A DNA stretch of 64,000 bases from Streptomyces hygroscopicus. Its GTDB lineage: Bacteria; Actinomycetota; Actinomycetes; Streptomycetales; Streptomycetaceae. The stretch lies in contig NZ_LBMW01000014.1 of assembly GCF_026168105.1 (NCBI RefSeq), positions 97,576 through 161,575 of the forward strand, written 5' to 3'. A model generated the notes under the pieces. It did no database searches. It was given only the letters and a program-made list of their open reading frames with translations, and was not told the origin of the DNA. Both the position numbers and the translations under genes were made by a program. The first letter of the stretch is position 1. Each line of letters begins with the position of its first letter. Of this stretch, positions 52,294-61,035 are shown piece after piece.

Positions 52294-52753
52294 CCCTGAA
52301 CGGGTGATCCTGCAGCGATGCCCACGGCACCCGCAAGTGCCGCGGGCATCCAAGGGGCGGGCGCCTTGCCGATGGGCGTCGACGGGCGATGTGCCGGACG
52401 AGGCGCGCCTCTTGCGGATCTGCTCGACGACGCCGAACTCCACGCCCGGGACATCCCCGGAGCAGACGTCCCGGCCGACCCAGCCGCACCCCAGGCCGAC
52501 CCCCACGCCTTGCCCGAGTTCACCCTCGAGCACCTCCGCCGATGTGCGTCGCAATCCTCAACTGTGAATGTCCCCAGGGGTAGTTGACGCTTCATCGGGC
52601 AATGGCATGGACTGTTTCGACATCAAACACTACTTTGCCTCGACTTGGTGTTCTTGCCACATCTTTTGCAAGAGTCTTCTCTCACAACAGGCGGTGACAG
52701 CAGCCTCGTTGGGCGTCACCGACCCCCCATGAAGCAAGGCGAGAGGCACACGC
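52294..52753. other. Intergenic region without a recognised gene
   Basis: From 52318 to 52587 a plus-strand frame encodes an Asp/Ala/Pro-rich sequence (with L-D-D-A-E-L-H-A-R-D-I-P) of no family I know, without a ribosome-binding site. From about 52590 to 52700 the sequence is unusually A/T-rich for this genome and probably holds the promoter of the secreted protein gene at 52754. Confidence 0.45.
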
Positions 52754-53425
52754 ATGCGGAAGAACCACACCGTGCGGAACGGCCGGGCGCTGCTCGCGCT
52801 GGCGGCGGCGATCGTGTCGTTGGGCGCACTGGCGACGCCCGCCACGGCCGACGACGGACCGACCCGCGCCCAGATCACGTCCGACTGCGCATCCGGCGAA
52901 GGCAAGTGCACCTTCAACGAGCCGGTGCTCGGCCAGGCGTACCTGGGCGCGTTCCACAAGGTGTCCGATGTGCTCCACAACTGCAGCACCTCGGCGGCCA
53001 CCCAGACGATGACCTGGTCGGACACCGTGGGCTCCACGGACTCCGCGGGCGTCTCCGTCACCGCGGGAGGCAAGATCGCGGGGATCATCGACCTCAGCGT
53101 CACGGCAACCTACAACCACACCTGGTCCAGCTCGCACTCGGAGAGCAGCTCACTGACCATGACCGTGCAGCCGGGTGAGGTGGGCTGGATATCCCGCGCA
53201 CAGGTGATGCAGACGGTCTCGGGCACCTGGCAGACCCACTACGACAGCCGGAAGTGGGGCCACTACTACTGGTACGTCCCCGACACCGTCACCGGTCCCG
53301 CCCCGAGCGGGACCGACGGGGCCAACAACGCGGTGGTCGTCAGCACCAGGAAGATGACCGGTGCGGAGAAAGCGTCCTGTTCCGCCGACTCCCGCAAGGG
53401 CAGCACGTTCCGGCTGAGCCGCTGA
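52754..53425 (+). CDS. Secreted Ser/Thr-rich protein, possibly beta-pore-forming
   Basis: A 223-residue exported protein: signal peptide cleaved after about A32, then two Cys in the first 25 mature residues. A central stretch (about 95-145) of alternating Ser/Thr and hydrophobic residues carries T-Y-N-H-T-W-S-S-S-H-S-E-S-S-S-L-T-M. That pattern is seen in the insertion region of aerolysin/ETX-type beta-pore-forming proteins and in related non-toxic secreted proteins. W-Q-T-H-Y and Y-Y-W-Y-V-P follow. No firm family assignment. AAGGCGAGAGG precedes the ATG. Confidence 0.65.
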   Translation: MRKNHTVRNGRALLALAAAIVSLGALATPATADDGPTRAQITSDCASGEGKCTFNEPVLGQAYLGAFHKVSDVLHNCSTSAATQTMTWSDTVGSTDSAGVSVTAGGKIAGIIDLSVTATYNHTWSSSHSESSSLTMTVQPGEVGWISRAQVMQTVSGTWQTHYDSRKWGHYYWYVPDTVTGPAPSGTDGANNAVVVSTRKMTGAEKASCSADSRKGSTFRLSR

Positions 53426-53943
53426 CGCCGTCCGTCAGAGGAACGAAGGCCCCGGCCTCCCGGGGTTCTGGTGGTCCTTGCAACACCCGGTTCAGGGTTG
53501 GCGATGGGCTTCAGAATCCGGGAGGACCGGAGGCCGCAGGGGCCGTCAGGCCGGGAGCCGCTCCCGGCCCCGCCCGGGGGCTTGCTCGCAGCGACGCGGG
53601 TCGCCCTGCACACCGTCACCCTCGACCAGAACGGCACGTTCGAAGCCGCCCTGCCGCTCACCAAGGACGCCATGTACTTCAACGTCTCGGCCCAGCATGT
53701 GACGGCGGGGCCCTCCACCCGTGCGGCGAGCTGACCGGAGTCATACGGAGGCCGCCCATCGGCTCTTGCCGGGCTGCACTGTGGGGATCGCCCTGGCGGG
53801 CCGACCGCACGACGCCCAGGTGCCACCGTTCGTACGAACGGGTGGAAAACACCCTCGTGGCGCATCGCCCGCCGACGTCGATGGTTGCTCCTGGGGAGTG
53901 CTGCGGCGGGTGGTCGCGGCGCGACCCAGAGAGGGAAGCGAGA
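53426..53943. other. Intergenic region without a recognised gene
   Basis: An 87-codon frame (53471-53734) has a coding-like second half ending near Y-F-N-V-S-A-Q-H-V, possibly the end of a lost gene, but no family was recognised and there is no ribosome-binding site. The last part, with GAGGGAAGCGAG at its end, is the leader of the chaplin gene. Confidence 0.4.
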
Positions 53944-54180
53944 ATGAACATGCTGAAGAAGGCAGCTGTCGTCGCCATGGTTGCCGGGAGCGTTCTCGGT
54001 ACCGGTGCGGGAGTCGCATTGGCTCACGACGCCGACGGGAAGGCCCGGAATTCGCCCGGCGTCGTCTCGGGGAACGTGGTCCAGGTCCCCGTGGAAGTGG
54101 ATGCCAACGTCTGCGGGAGCACCGTCAACGTCGTCGGACTCATCGACCCCGCGGCCGGCAACCTCTGCGTGAACAAGTAG
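53944..54180 (+). CDS. Short chaplin
   Basis: A 78-residue chaplin: signal peptide cleaved after A-L-A (about residue 27), then one chaplin domain with N-S-P-G-V-V-S-G-N-V-V-Q-V-P-V and the conserved Cys pair C57 and C75 (V-C-G-S-T-V-N-V-V-G-L, then G-N-L-C-V-N). Short chaplins are secreted, assemble into amyloid fibres at the air-water interface and make aerial hyphae and spores hydrophobic. GGGAAGCGAG precedes the ATG; a second ATG two codons on is possible. Expected to be developmentally controlled. Confidence 0.92.
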   Translation: MNMLKKAAVVAMVAGSVLGTGAGVALAHDADGKARNSPGVVSGNVVQVPVEVDANVCGSTVNVVGLIDPAAGNLCVNK

Positions 54181-54229
54181 CGATCAACTTGCCGTTGCCC
54201 ACGTCACCACCCGCCCACCCCCGGGGGCA

Positions 54230-54245
54230 AATCCCTCCGGGGATT
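54230..54245. terminator. Candidate terminator after the chaplin gene
   Basis: AATCCC (54230-54235) and GGGATT (54240-54245) form a short stem with a 4-base loop between the convergent chaplin and hydrolase genes, 50 bp after the chaplin stop. Short and weak. Confidence 0.3.
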
Positions 54246-54302
54246 GGCGGGATTCGGTCTCTCGGAGCATTGCCGACGCCCTTTGCGCCAGGCGGCGCCG
54301 GG

Positions 54303-55592
54303 TCATCCGGAGAGTACTGCTCCCCACACCAAACCGGCGAGCTCCGGTCGAACGAGGTTGGAGTGCGCACCCTGGAGGGACAGGCCGTGGCGGACGATCA
54401 CTGAGCTGCTGTCGACGTTGTAGCAGGACGCCGGGGAGAACTCGTACAGCAACTGCCCTGGCTGGGCCGCCGTCTCGACGGTCCGGTCGGCCAGGCCGCC
54501 CAGGCCGTACCTGCCCACGGCTCCGTACCGGGGCAGGCTCCGGGGACCCAGTCGGGCGTCGCCGGAGACCGTGGCCGCTGCCCTGAAGAACCACCGCAGC
54601 GCGCGGTCGTGTGCCGACTGAGTCGTGACCACCGGCCCGGCCACCATTTTCTCGGCGATGACCGGGTGAAAGTAGCCGGAACGGTGAGTGTCCGGGATCG
54701 CGGGCGCGAACGACCATATGGACAGGGCCCCCTGAAGCAGGACCAGTGAATGCACCGGCTTCGGCAGCGGACCGCTCCGCACGGTGTTTCCCTGGAGGGC
54801 CGCGGACAGGACGATGCAGCCGAAGCTGTGGCCTATGAGGTGCAGCCGGATCCCGCGCCCCTCTCCCGCCGCCTGCAGAGCCCTGAGCAACCGGTGCACG
54901 CCGGTGCTCCCGACGTGCACGGCGCGCTTCTTCATCTTCCAGAAACTGGTCACCCACAGCGGGGACAGCAGCGGCCGGAGCGGTCCGCCGCCGATCGAAT
55001 GGCCCAGGGACGCGCTTTTGCGCCTGAAGTCGGCGAAGATGCGTCCGGCATCGAAATTCTCACGGTCGTTGCCCGGCATGGCGCCCACCTGATCGTTGCG
55101 CAGGCCTGCCATGTCGTCGAGGCGGTGCAGCCGGGCTTCGTCGACGCCGGACAGCGTGTCGGCGTCGGGGGCCCGCCGAGCCTCAGCGAGGAGCGGAGTG
55201 AGCTCGTCCGCGGCGGACGGGTCGCCGATCAGGTCCGTGTAGAACGTCACCTGCTGCTCGAGCGAGGAAACACCGACCGGATCCTCCCAGGGCGCGCTCG
55301 GCCAGTGGATCCCGATCAGCAGCGCCCGGAAGCCCGGGCGCAGACGCTGGATGTCCGCCCGGCGCGTGCGATGGTACTCGGCCATGGCGCGCACCCAGTC
55401 CTGGTACGTGGTGGTGGCGGCCGCCTGGTCGTTCAGCCAGCCATGGCTGAAGACGAACACGTCGGTGATCCCGGGCTCGTCGTACCGGAGCCTCTCGTCC
55501 AGCCGAGCCAGGAGGTCCTGGTCGTCGCGTAGCGCACCGTGCTGGTCGAAGGAGACCAGCCCGAAATGCACGGCATCGTCCTGCTGGGGCAC
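54303..55592 (-). CDS. Alpha/beta hydrolase downstream of the CHAT protease gene
   Basis: A 429-residue hydrolase. Near residue 50 are F-V-F-S-H-G-W and I-G-I-H-W-P (oxyanion-side strands), and the nucleophile elbow is L-I-G-H-S-F-G-C near 260. A late D-x-S and H-S-N are candidate acid and His. No signal peptide, so cytoplasmic. The GTG at 55592 is preferred (AAGGAG 7 bp upstream); a TTG two codons earlier is too close to that site. It follows the CHAT gene on the same strand, separated by 22-bp tandem repeats; the two probably act together. Confidence 0.82.
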   Translation of the reverse strand: MPQQDDAVHFGLVSFDQHGALRDDQDLLARLDERLRYDEPGITDVFVFSHGWLNDQAAATTTYQDWVRAMAEYHRTRRADIQRLRPGFRALLIGIHWPSAPWEDPVGVSSLEQQVTFYTDLIGDPSAADELTPLLAEARRAPDADTLSGVDEARLHRLDDMAGLRNDQVGAMPGNDRENFDAGRIFADFRRKSASLGHSIGGGPLRPLLSPLWVTSFWKMKKRAVHVGSTGVHRLLRALQAAGEGRGIRLHLIGHSFGCIVLSAALQGNTVRSGPLPKPVHSLVLLQGALSIWSFAPAIPDTHRSGYFHPVIAEKMVAGPVVTTQSAHDRALRWFFRAAATVSGDARLGPRSLPRYGAVGRYGLGGLADRTVETAAQPGQLLYEFSPASCYNVDSSSVIVRHGLSLQGAHSNLVRPELAGLVWGAVLSG

Positions 55593-55604
55593 GTCCAAAC
55601 TCCT

Positions 55605-55715
55605 TGTCCCTGCTCGAAGAGCGTCTTGTTTCCTACTCAGCGGGCGTCTTGCTCCCGTTCAGAGGGCGTCCCGCCCTGCTCAAGAGGGCGTCCTGCCCTG
55701 CCCGGGGAGGCGTCG
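55605..55715. repeat. Five 22-23-bp tandem repeats between the CHAT and hydrolase genes
   Basis: Units at 55605-55626, 55627-55649, 55650-55671, 55672-55693 and 55694-55715 share TG(C/T)xCCTxxTCAxxxGGGCGTC. The array fills nearly all of the spacer between the CHAT stop codon and the hydrolase ribosome-binding site, so it would form part of any shared transcript. Confidence 0.75.
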
Positions 55716-55719
55716 CCCC

Positions 55720-58700
55720 TCAGCCGAGCCCGTAGAGCTCGAAGGCGGCCACCGTGTTGAGCTGTGCGATCTCGCCGGGAGCCCGTGAGTCGCCGCCGCG
55801 CAGGAACCGGTGCCGGGCCGCGTTGACGGCGCGTGCACGCAAGTTCTCAGCGCTCGTGGCCGCCCCGTCACACAGCTCGCGGAGGTCCAGGTACTGCGCG
55901 ACCACTTCGTTCGCGAACGCGATTGCCTGCGGCGTGATCACCGGCCAGCGGCAGGCCAGTACGGACCGTGCGCGGTGCAGGACGAGTTGGACGCACAGTC
56001 CCTCGACGTCGTAGTCGAGGGTCTGCTCCAGCCTGCCGACGGAACAACTGGCGAGCAGCAGGAGGTTGACCGCTCTCCAGTCGCACCCCGTGCCGTCCCA
56101 GACACCGCCGCTCAGCTTCACACCGGCCTGGTCGGTGCAACCGTGCCCGCACACCGTCACGGTCTGGAATGCTCGGTACGACTCCAGTGCGGCCCGCAGG
56201 GTACCGGGGGCGGCCGGGGGATCCTCGGCGGCGTTCAGACAGGTGATGCCATCGCGGGAGGCCCGGGCGAGGTGGCGCTGTCCGTGGTGCAGCCACCTTG
56301 CGTAGCTGAAGTTCTCCTCGTCGTCCTCGTCGTCCTCGTCGAAGTAGGAGACGGCCAGGATGCGTCGCGTATCGGTGGCGAACCGCTGCTCGGCCCGCTG
56401 CTGCAACAGGGTCATGAGCACGGACAGCGACACCCTTGTGGACCGCACCCGGGCGTACAGCGGGCTACCGTCGGGCAGCGGATAGTGGGCGACCGGCACG
56501 GCCTGCAGCGCATCCTCGAGCTGGAACACCACGTCGTCCCCGTCCCGGAGCTGGTCCGGGAGCGGGCCGAGCGACCAGATGCCCGCCACGTCGGCCAGAT
56601 AGGCGCGCGTGGCGTCGTCGATCTCCTGCAGGTCATTGCGCGAGGCACGTCCCTGGCGGCGGCGCGCCATGACGGTCCGGAGGCTGCTGATCTCGTCCCG
56701 GAGCAGCGCGCCCGAGTCCTGCCACCAGGGTGGCTCCAGGGCGGCGTTGAGCAGGTCGCGCAGGCGGGTGCCGAGCCGCTCGTCCCCGGCGATTCTCGAG
56801 TTCGAGGAGTCCAGCGCCTCGACCTGCGAGGATATCTCGGCCAGCCAGTCGGCGGCCGTGCGGTCGCGCCCTGCGGCGTGCTGCACGAGTGAGTCCGTCA
56901 CGGTGTCGAGGACGGACTCGAGGACTTCGACGAGGCTGTCCCTGGGATCCATCACCGACCCGTCCGGTACGACGTCCGCCAACTGCCCGCGCCCTGAGGC
57001 CAGCAACAGGCCGAGGTCGTGCCGGAACACCGCCCAGCGCAATCGCCAGAGATCACCGGTCCTGCCCACGCCGGCCGCCGCCACCTGGAGTGCCTGCCCG
57101 TCGTGGCTGCGCAGCGCCGCCCAGACGAGGGCGCCGTCGGCGCGGAATCCGGCGCGTACCAGCAGCCCACTCGTGCCCAGCATCCGGGCGAGGAGGCCCT
57201 CTGTCACCCCTCCCCGGACGATTTCCTCCGCTTCGCGCAGCCAGTCGGACTGCTCGGCCGGAGGCGCCCCGGCTTTGTCGCCGGTCGCCGTCGGAGCCGC
57301 GCCGTCCGTCTCGTACGACGCCCTGCGCCAACGGCCGGGGCTCAGCAGGCGCAGGACATCCTCATCCCGGCAGGCGTCGGGATCGGGGAGATGGCTGTCC
57401 CAGTACAGCGGCTCCGGCAGTGTCAGGGGCCAGCGGTCCTCGGGCGCGCTCGCCGGGGCGATCGGTTGCACCCTGGTCAGCAGGAACTCCTCGAAGCGGA
57501 GGCGCTGTCCGAGCTCGGCGTCCCACAGCTGCGCCTGAAGGATGCGCTCGTGCACGTCGGCGAAGGTCGCCGCGTCGTCGCTCCATCGGTCGGCGACCTC
57601 CAGAATCCTGCGACGCAGGTCGTCCACGTATGCGATGAACTCCCGCCGGTCGAGCATCTGCAGGTCCGTCAGGAGGAGGCTGTGGCGCAGATACAGCACA
57701 GCCTGCTCGCACACCTGCAAGCAGAACACCGGTTCCCGGTGGGCCAGTGCCTCCAGCCACCGTCCCAGGAGCGGGATCACATGCCGCACCCCGGGGTCGC
57801 CGGCGGCCGGGATCTCCCACAGGTTGGCGTAGCCGCGCAGGAACCAGTCCACGACCCGGTCGGCGGACTCCTGGTGGCCGTGCTCCACCAGATGGAACGT
57901 CAGGGAGAGGATGTAGGCGGCCTGCGTGTCCACTTGGGCGCTGCGCAGACGCTCGGCCCACTTGGGGCCGAAGCGGTCGGAGTGGGCCAGGTCCTCGAGG
58001 CCCACACCGCTGTCGGCCTCCATCAGCGTGACCATGTCGTCAAGGCGATGGGCCGAGGTGAGCGCCCCGGCCCAGACCCGCCAGATCGTCGGTCCCACGT
58101 CCGCCGGCTGCCGACGGCAGAACGCCTGCCACTTGCGCGCCAGCTCCGCCCCGTTCCGGTAATCGTCGGGACCCACGCCGACGTACCACTCGAGCAGAGC
58201 CAGGGCCTGCTCGGGGTTCGTGAGCTCCTTGTGGCCGGCGAGGACGGCGACCGTCGTGGCGGCGGTCACCGGCGAGTCGAGAGTGTCGATCCAGGGGCTC
58301 AGCTTCGCGCCGAGACGCTCCGAGGAGCGGTAGTCCTCCGCGCGCAGGCCGAGGTGGTCCTCCCACACGAGCCCACCGGCGTCGCCCGCGCCGAGCTCGT
58401 CCAGACTCATCACGACCATCTGCAGATACGCCGCCGCCACGTCCGGATGCAACCCGGTCAGCCGACGCGCCAGGCGCAGCCGCAGTTCCTCGGCCCTGGC
58501 CTCGGGATCGGACGGCGGCCGCCCGAGATCGAGGCCCAGGTCGGCGGCGAGCAGGCTCGTGCACTCCGAACCGCGGTTGTTGTTCCCCAGACAGCCGCTG
58601 AGGGCGAACAGCAGGAAGACTTGCATGTCCTCGGGCAGCCGTTCCCCGCGCGTGGCCAGCTTCCCGGCCACGCGGGAGCCGTCCTGATAGTCGTGTTCCT

Positions 58701-59007
58701 CCAGCGCGAAGTACGCCTCGAGCACGCGCAGCGCGTCGGCCTGCCTGCGAACCGTGCCGAGGGCACCGGACAGCAGCAGCACGTACTGCGCGGCAATCAA
58801 GTCGGGCAGGCTCTCCAGGTAGCCGTCCAGCTTTCCTCGCAGACGCGTTGACGACCGGTAGTCCGCCGCCGTGAGGCCGACGGCCCCCTCGACGAGGCGG
58901 GCCGCTCTCTCCGGATCGTCGGCCAGCGCCAGGTGGCCGGCCTTCCGGCTCACCAGGACGACCGAAATAGTCCGAACGATCGCCTTCCACGGCCGGGACC
59001 AGCGCAT
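55720..59007 (-). CDS. CHAT-domain (caspase-like) protease with long helical N-terminus
   Basis: A 1095-residue protein. Residues about 1-600 are helical and repeat-like (recurring A-D-Y-R-S-S-x-R-L-G-K-L and E-D-Y-R-S-S-E-R-L-G-A-K segments, TPR/SEL1-like in character). The C-terminus is a CHAT domain with catalytic H955 (V-C-G-H-G) and C988 (L-A-S-C-S-V-G-R-L-E), 33 residues apart as usual. CHAT proteins are Cys proteases related to caspases and separase; several work in phage defence or regulated cell death (for example Craspase and gasdermin systems). The ATG at 59007 has GGGGGGT upstream; an open frame continues to 59139. Divergent from an ECF sigma gene. Confidence 0.87.
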   Translation of the reverse strand: MRWSRPWKAIVRTISVVLVSRKAGHLALADDPERAARLVEGAVGLTAADYRSSTRLRGKLDGYLESLPDLIAAQYVLLLSGALGTVRRQADALRVLEAYFALEEHDYQDGSRVAGKLATRGERLPEDMQVFLLFALSGCLGNNNRGSECTSLLAADLGLDLGRPPSDPEARAEELRLRLARRLTGLHPDVAAAYLQMVVMSLDELGAGDAGGLVWEDHLGLRAEDYRSSERLGAKLSPWIDTLDSPVTAATTVAVLAGHKELTNPEQALALLEWYVGVGPDDYRNGAELARKWQAFCRRQPADVGPTIWRVWAGALTSAHRLDDMVTLMEADSGVGLEDLAHSDRFGPKWAERLRSAQVDTQAAYILSLTFHLVEHGHQESADRVVDWFLRGYANLWEIPAAGDPGVRHVIPLLGRWLEALAHREPVFCLQVCEQAVLYLRHSLLLTDLQMLDRREFIAYVDDLRRRILEVADRWSDDAATFADVHERILQAQLWDAELGQRLRFEEFLLTRVQPIAPASAPEDRWPLTLPEPLYWDSHLPDPDACRDEDVLRLLSPGRWRRASYETDGAAPTATGDKAGAPPAEQSDWLREAEEIVRGGVTEGLLARMLGTSGLLVRAGFRADGALVWAALRSHDGQALQVAAAGVGRTGDLWRLRWAVFRHDLGLLLASGRGQLADVVPDGSVMDPRDSLVEVLESVLDTVTDSLVQHAAGRDRTAADWLAEISSQVEALDSSNSRIAGDERLGTRLRDLLNAALEPPWWQDSGALLRDEISSLRTVMARRRQGRASRNDLQEIDDATRAYLADVAGIWSLGPLPDQLRDGDDVVFQLEDALQAVPVAHYPLPDGSPLYARVRSTRVSLSVLMTLLQQRAEQRFATDTRRILAVSYFDEDDEDDEENFSYARWLHHGQRHLARASRDGITCLNAAEDPPAAPGTLRAALESYRAFQTVTVCGHGCTDQAGVKLSGGVWDGTGCDWRAVNLLLLASCSVGRLEQTLDYDVEGLCVQLVLHRARSVLACRWPVITPQAIAFANEVVAQYLDLRELCDGAATSAENLRARAVNAARHRFLRGGDSRAPGEIAQLNTVAAFELYGLG

Positions 59008-59405
59008 CAGGACCCCCCAATCCCCCGCCCACGGCATACCGGCCGACAGGCACGTCGAGCTCGGGCACCGCGCAGGCGCCGATACGACGAGTCGCAGCGT
59101 AGCGCCCGATCCCCCGCAGTTGGCGGGATCTGCGGACATATCATCCGGCCTGCCCCAGCCATTGCGCTCCAGCCCCTCCGGCCCCTCCAGCCCTCTCCAG
59201 CGGCCTCCAGCGGCCTCCAGCTCCGTACGACGCCGCGTTCCGAGGGAGAGGCGGTCGCAATCGGACAGGATCGGTCATGTCATGGGGCTTCACGGGCAAA
59301 GAAGTACAGAGACCGCTAACGGGTACCAACTCCCCCTAGGCTGGCACCCCGTCGGTCCGGGATGGGCCGAATATGTGTCTGCGCCAGGGGGGGTTGCCGA
59401 CGCAC
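59008..59405. other. Divergent promoter region between CHAT and sigma-factor genes
   Basis: No gene recognised. 59160-59225 holds short C/T-rich repeats (CCAGCGGCCT twice, CCAGCCC, CCTCCGGCC). The rest presumably contains promoters for both directions; no clear shared -35/-10 pair was found by eye. Confidence 0.45.
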
Positions 59406-60197
59406 ATGCACGCACAGTTGTTCCCGGACGGGGCTGGTCGGGAGGACCGTGCCGGCCCGGGTCTGCGCAAGTGCCCAACCGACCACGATGAGTTCACACT
59501 CAGATGGATCGCCGCTCGTCCACATGTCGCCGCATACGCAAGATCTACGATGCGCAACGCCGCCGACGCCGAGGATTTGGGCCAGGCCGTGGCGATGCGA
59601 GCCTGGCGTGGTTATGCGACCTTCCGGGGCGAGTCGGCCTTTCTGACCTGGGTCATGGCCATCGCCACCCGCGAGGCGGCGCGGCTGGCGGTACGTCAGC
59701 TCAGGCGGGCCGAGCGCGAGGTCCCGCTCGACCGGCACCGCGAGACGTCCGCGGAGCCCGACCCGCCGTCCGCGGACCCGTCCAGCGCCTGTTGGCTGCC
59801 CGCACTGGCGGAACAGGCCCGCGCGCAAGGAGAACTCAACCCCACCGAGTACGCCGTCGTCCGGGCCAGGCTCGCGCTGCCCGACCGTACCTGGGGCGAG
59901 ATCGGCACCGCCCTGGGCCTGCCCGGCCCGCGCTGCGCCGTCGCCCACTGCCGGGCGGTCGCCAAGCTGAGGGTCGCGCTCCTCCTTCACCACCCCGAGC
60001 TCGTCGGCGGCGAGTCCGCGCTGCGGCGCGCCATGGAGCAGGCCGCACGCGTCCCGCGCAACCCGCTCACGGATGCGGAGGCCGACGTCTTCCGGCGTGC
60101 CGTCCTCGATCGGCGTACCGACCACCGCCGCCGCAACTGGCCCACGTTGCTGCGCTCGGCCTGCACCAAGGTCGTCGGACACCTGGCCATGCCATGA
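59406..60197 (+). CDS. ECF-type RNA polymerase sigma factor
   Basis: A 263-residue sigma70-family protein. Region 2 (about 25-95) has A-E-D-L-G-Q-A-V-A-M-R-A-W-R-G-Y and F-L-T-W-V-M-A-I-A-T-R-E-A-A-R. Region 4 (about 150-200) has L-N-P-T-E-Y-A-V-V-R-A-R and W-G-E-I-G-T-A-L-G-L-P. An extra C-terminal stretch of about 60 residues follows, as in ECF groups with tail domains. No anti-sigma gene is adjacent. The ATG at 59406 (AGGGGGGG upstream) is preferred; an ATG at 59373 is possible. It may drive the following protease/dynamin genes. Confidence 0.8.
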   Translation: MHAQLFPDGAGREDRAGPGLRKCPTDHDEFTLRWIAARPHVAAYARSTMRNAADAEDLGQAVAMRAWRGYATFRGESAFLTWVMAIATREAARLAVRQLRRAEREVPLDRHRETSAEPDPPSADPSSACWLPALAEQARAQGELNPTEYAVVRARLALPDRTWGEIGTALGLPGPRCAVAHCRAVAKLRVALLLHHPELVGGESALRRAMEQAARVPRNPLTDAEADVFRRAVLDRRTDHRRRNWPTLLRSACTKVVGHLAMP

Positions 60198-60321
60198 GGC
60201 TCCGCGCCGCGCCCGCAGCACCATGTCGCGCCGCGAAGTCGGTAATGCCGCTGAGCCCACCGGGGTCTGCAACGGGTGAAGCAGCACATTCGATGGGCCA
60301 GCAGCCACGGAGGAGGGGACA

Positions 60322-61035
60322 GTGGACCATGCGTCACCTTTAGAGCCGCTCCAGGAGCTACCGGCGGACGTCGTCACGCAGTCCGTCGAAGCGGACATCG
60401 ACGTCCCGTACGCACTCGGCACCCTGCCCGACGGACGGGAGACCCTGGTCATCGGCGATGTCGACACCTACGCCGACTACAGCCACCGGCAGGGCGACAA
60501 CCCCTTCGGCTTCCAGGGCACCTGTGGGCTGTGCTCCTGTGAGGGAGTGCTGAGGCAGTTCGGCATCGACGTCACCGAGAGCGATGTCGTCTCCTACGCC
60601 GTCTCCCACGGCCTGTGCGAGACCGGGGGCGACGCCGCGGCCCGCGGCGGCACCACACTGCCCGACCAGGCCCGCATCCTGTCGGACTACGGCGTGCCCG
60701 CACACGTGGAGAGTTCCGACTCGCTGGAGGACCTGGCTTCCAACCTGGAACAGGGCCACGGAGTGATCGTCGCCGCCAACGCCGGTGCGCTCTGGGACGA
60801 CGCCACCTACTGGGACGGCGGCCGGGCCAACCACGCGGTCGTCCCCATCGGGGTCGCCCGCGACCCGGCGACCGGGGAGATCGAAGGATTCTTCGTCAAC
60901 GACAGCGGCACGGGCGAGTCCGCTCGCTTCGTCGACGCCGCGACCATGGCCGACAGTTGGCTGGGGGCGGGAGGCAACTGCGTGGTGACCGACCGGGTCC
61001 ATGCCGCCGCCCCCGGGGAGGGGACACCGCTGTGA
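60322..61035 (+). CDS. Papain-like C39-type cysteine protease
   Basis: A 237-residue predicted Cys peptidase. Catalytic elements in order: Q65 and C68 in F-Q-G-T-C-G-L-C-S, H171 in G-G-R-A-N-H-A-V-V and D194 in F-F-V-N-D-S-G, the C39-like triad. No signal peptide or membrane segment, so it is not an evident bacteriocin-exporter domain. The GTG follows GGAGGGGAC. It overlaps the next gene by 4 bp (GTGA). With the CHAT gene this gives two unrelated Cys proteases within a few kb. Confidence 0.8.
   Translation: MDHASPLEPLQELPADVVTQSVEADIDVPYALGTLPDGRETLVIGDVDTYADYSHRQGDNPFGFQGTCGLCSCEGVLRQFGIDVTESDVVSYAVSHGLCETGGDAAARGGTTLPDQARILSDYGVPAHVESSDSLEDLASNLEQGHGVIVAANAGALWDDATYWDGGRANHAVVPIGVARDPATGEIEGFFVNDSGTGESARFVDAATMADSWLGAGGNCVVTDRVHAAAPGEGTPL

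Noticed and set aside
52318..52587. Possible 89-residue protein
   Set aside because: No ribosome-binding site, no family, and low-complexity Ala/Pro/Asp composition; left as intergenic.
53471..53734. Possible 87-residue protein upstream of the chaplin
   Set aside because: Only the second half looks coding and there is no start signal; at most a gene remnant.
60322..61035. Bacteriocin-processing C39 exporter
   Set aside because: The protein ends after the protease domain, has no membrane or ABC part, and no double-Gly precursor gene was seen nearby.
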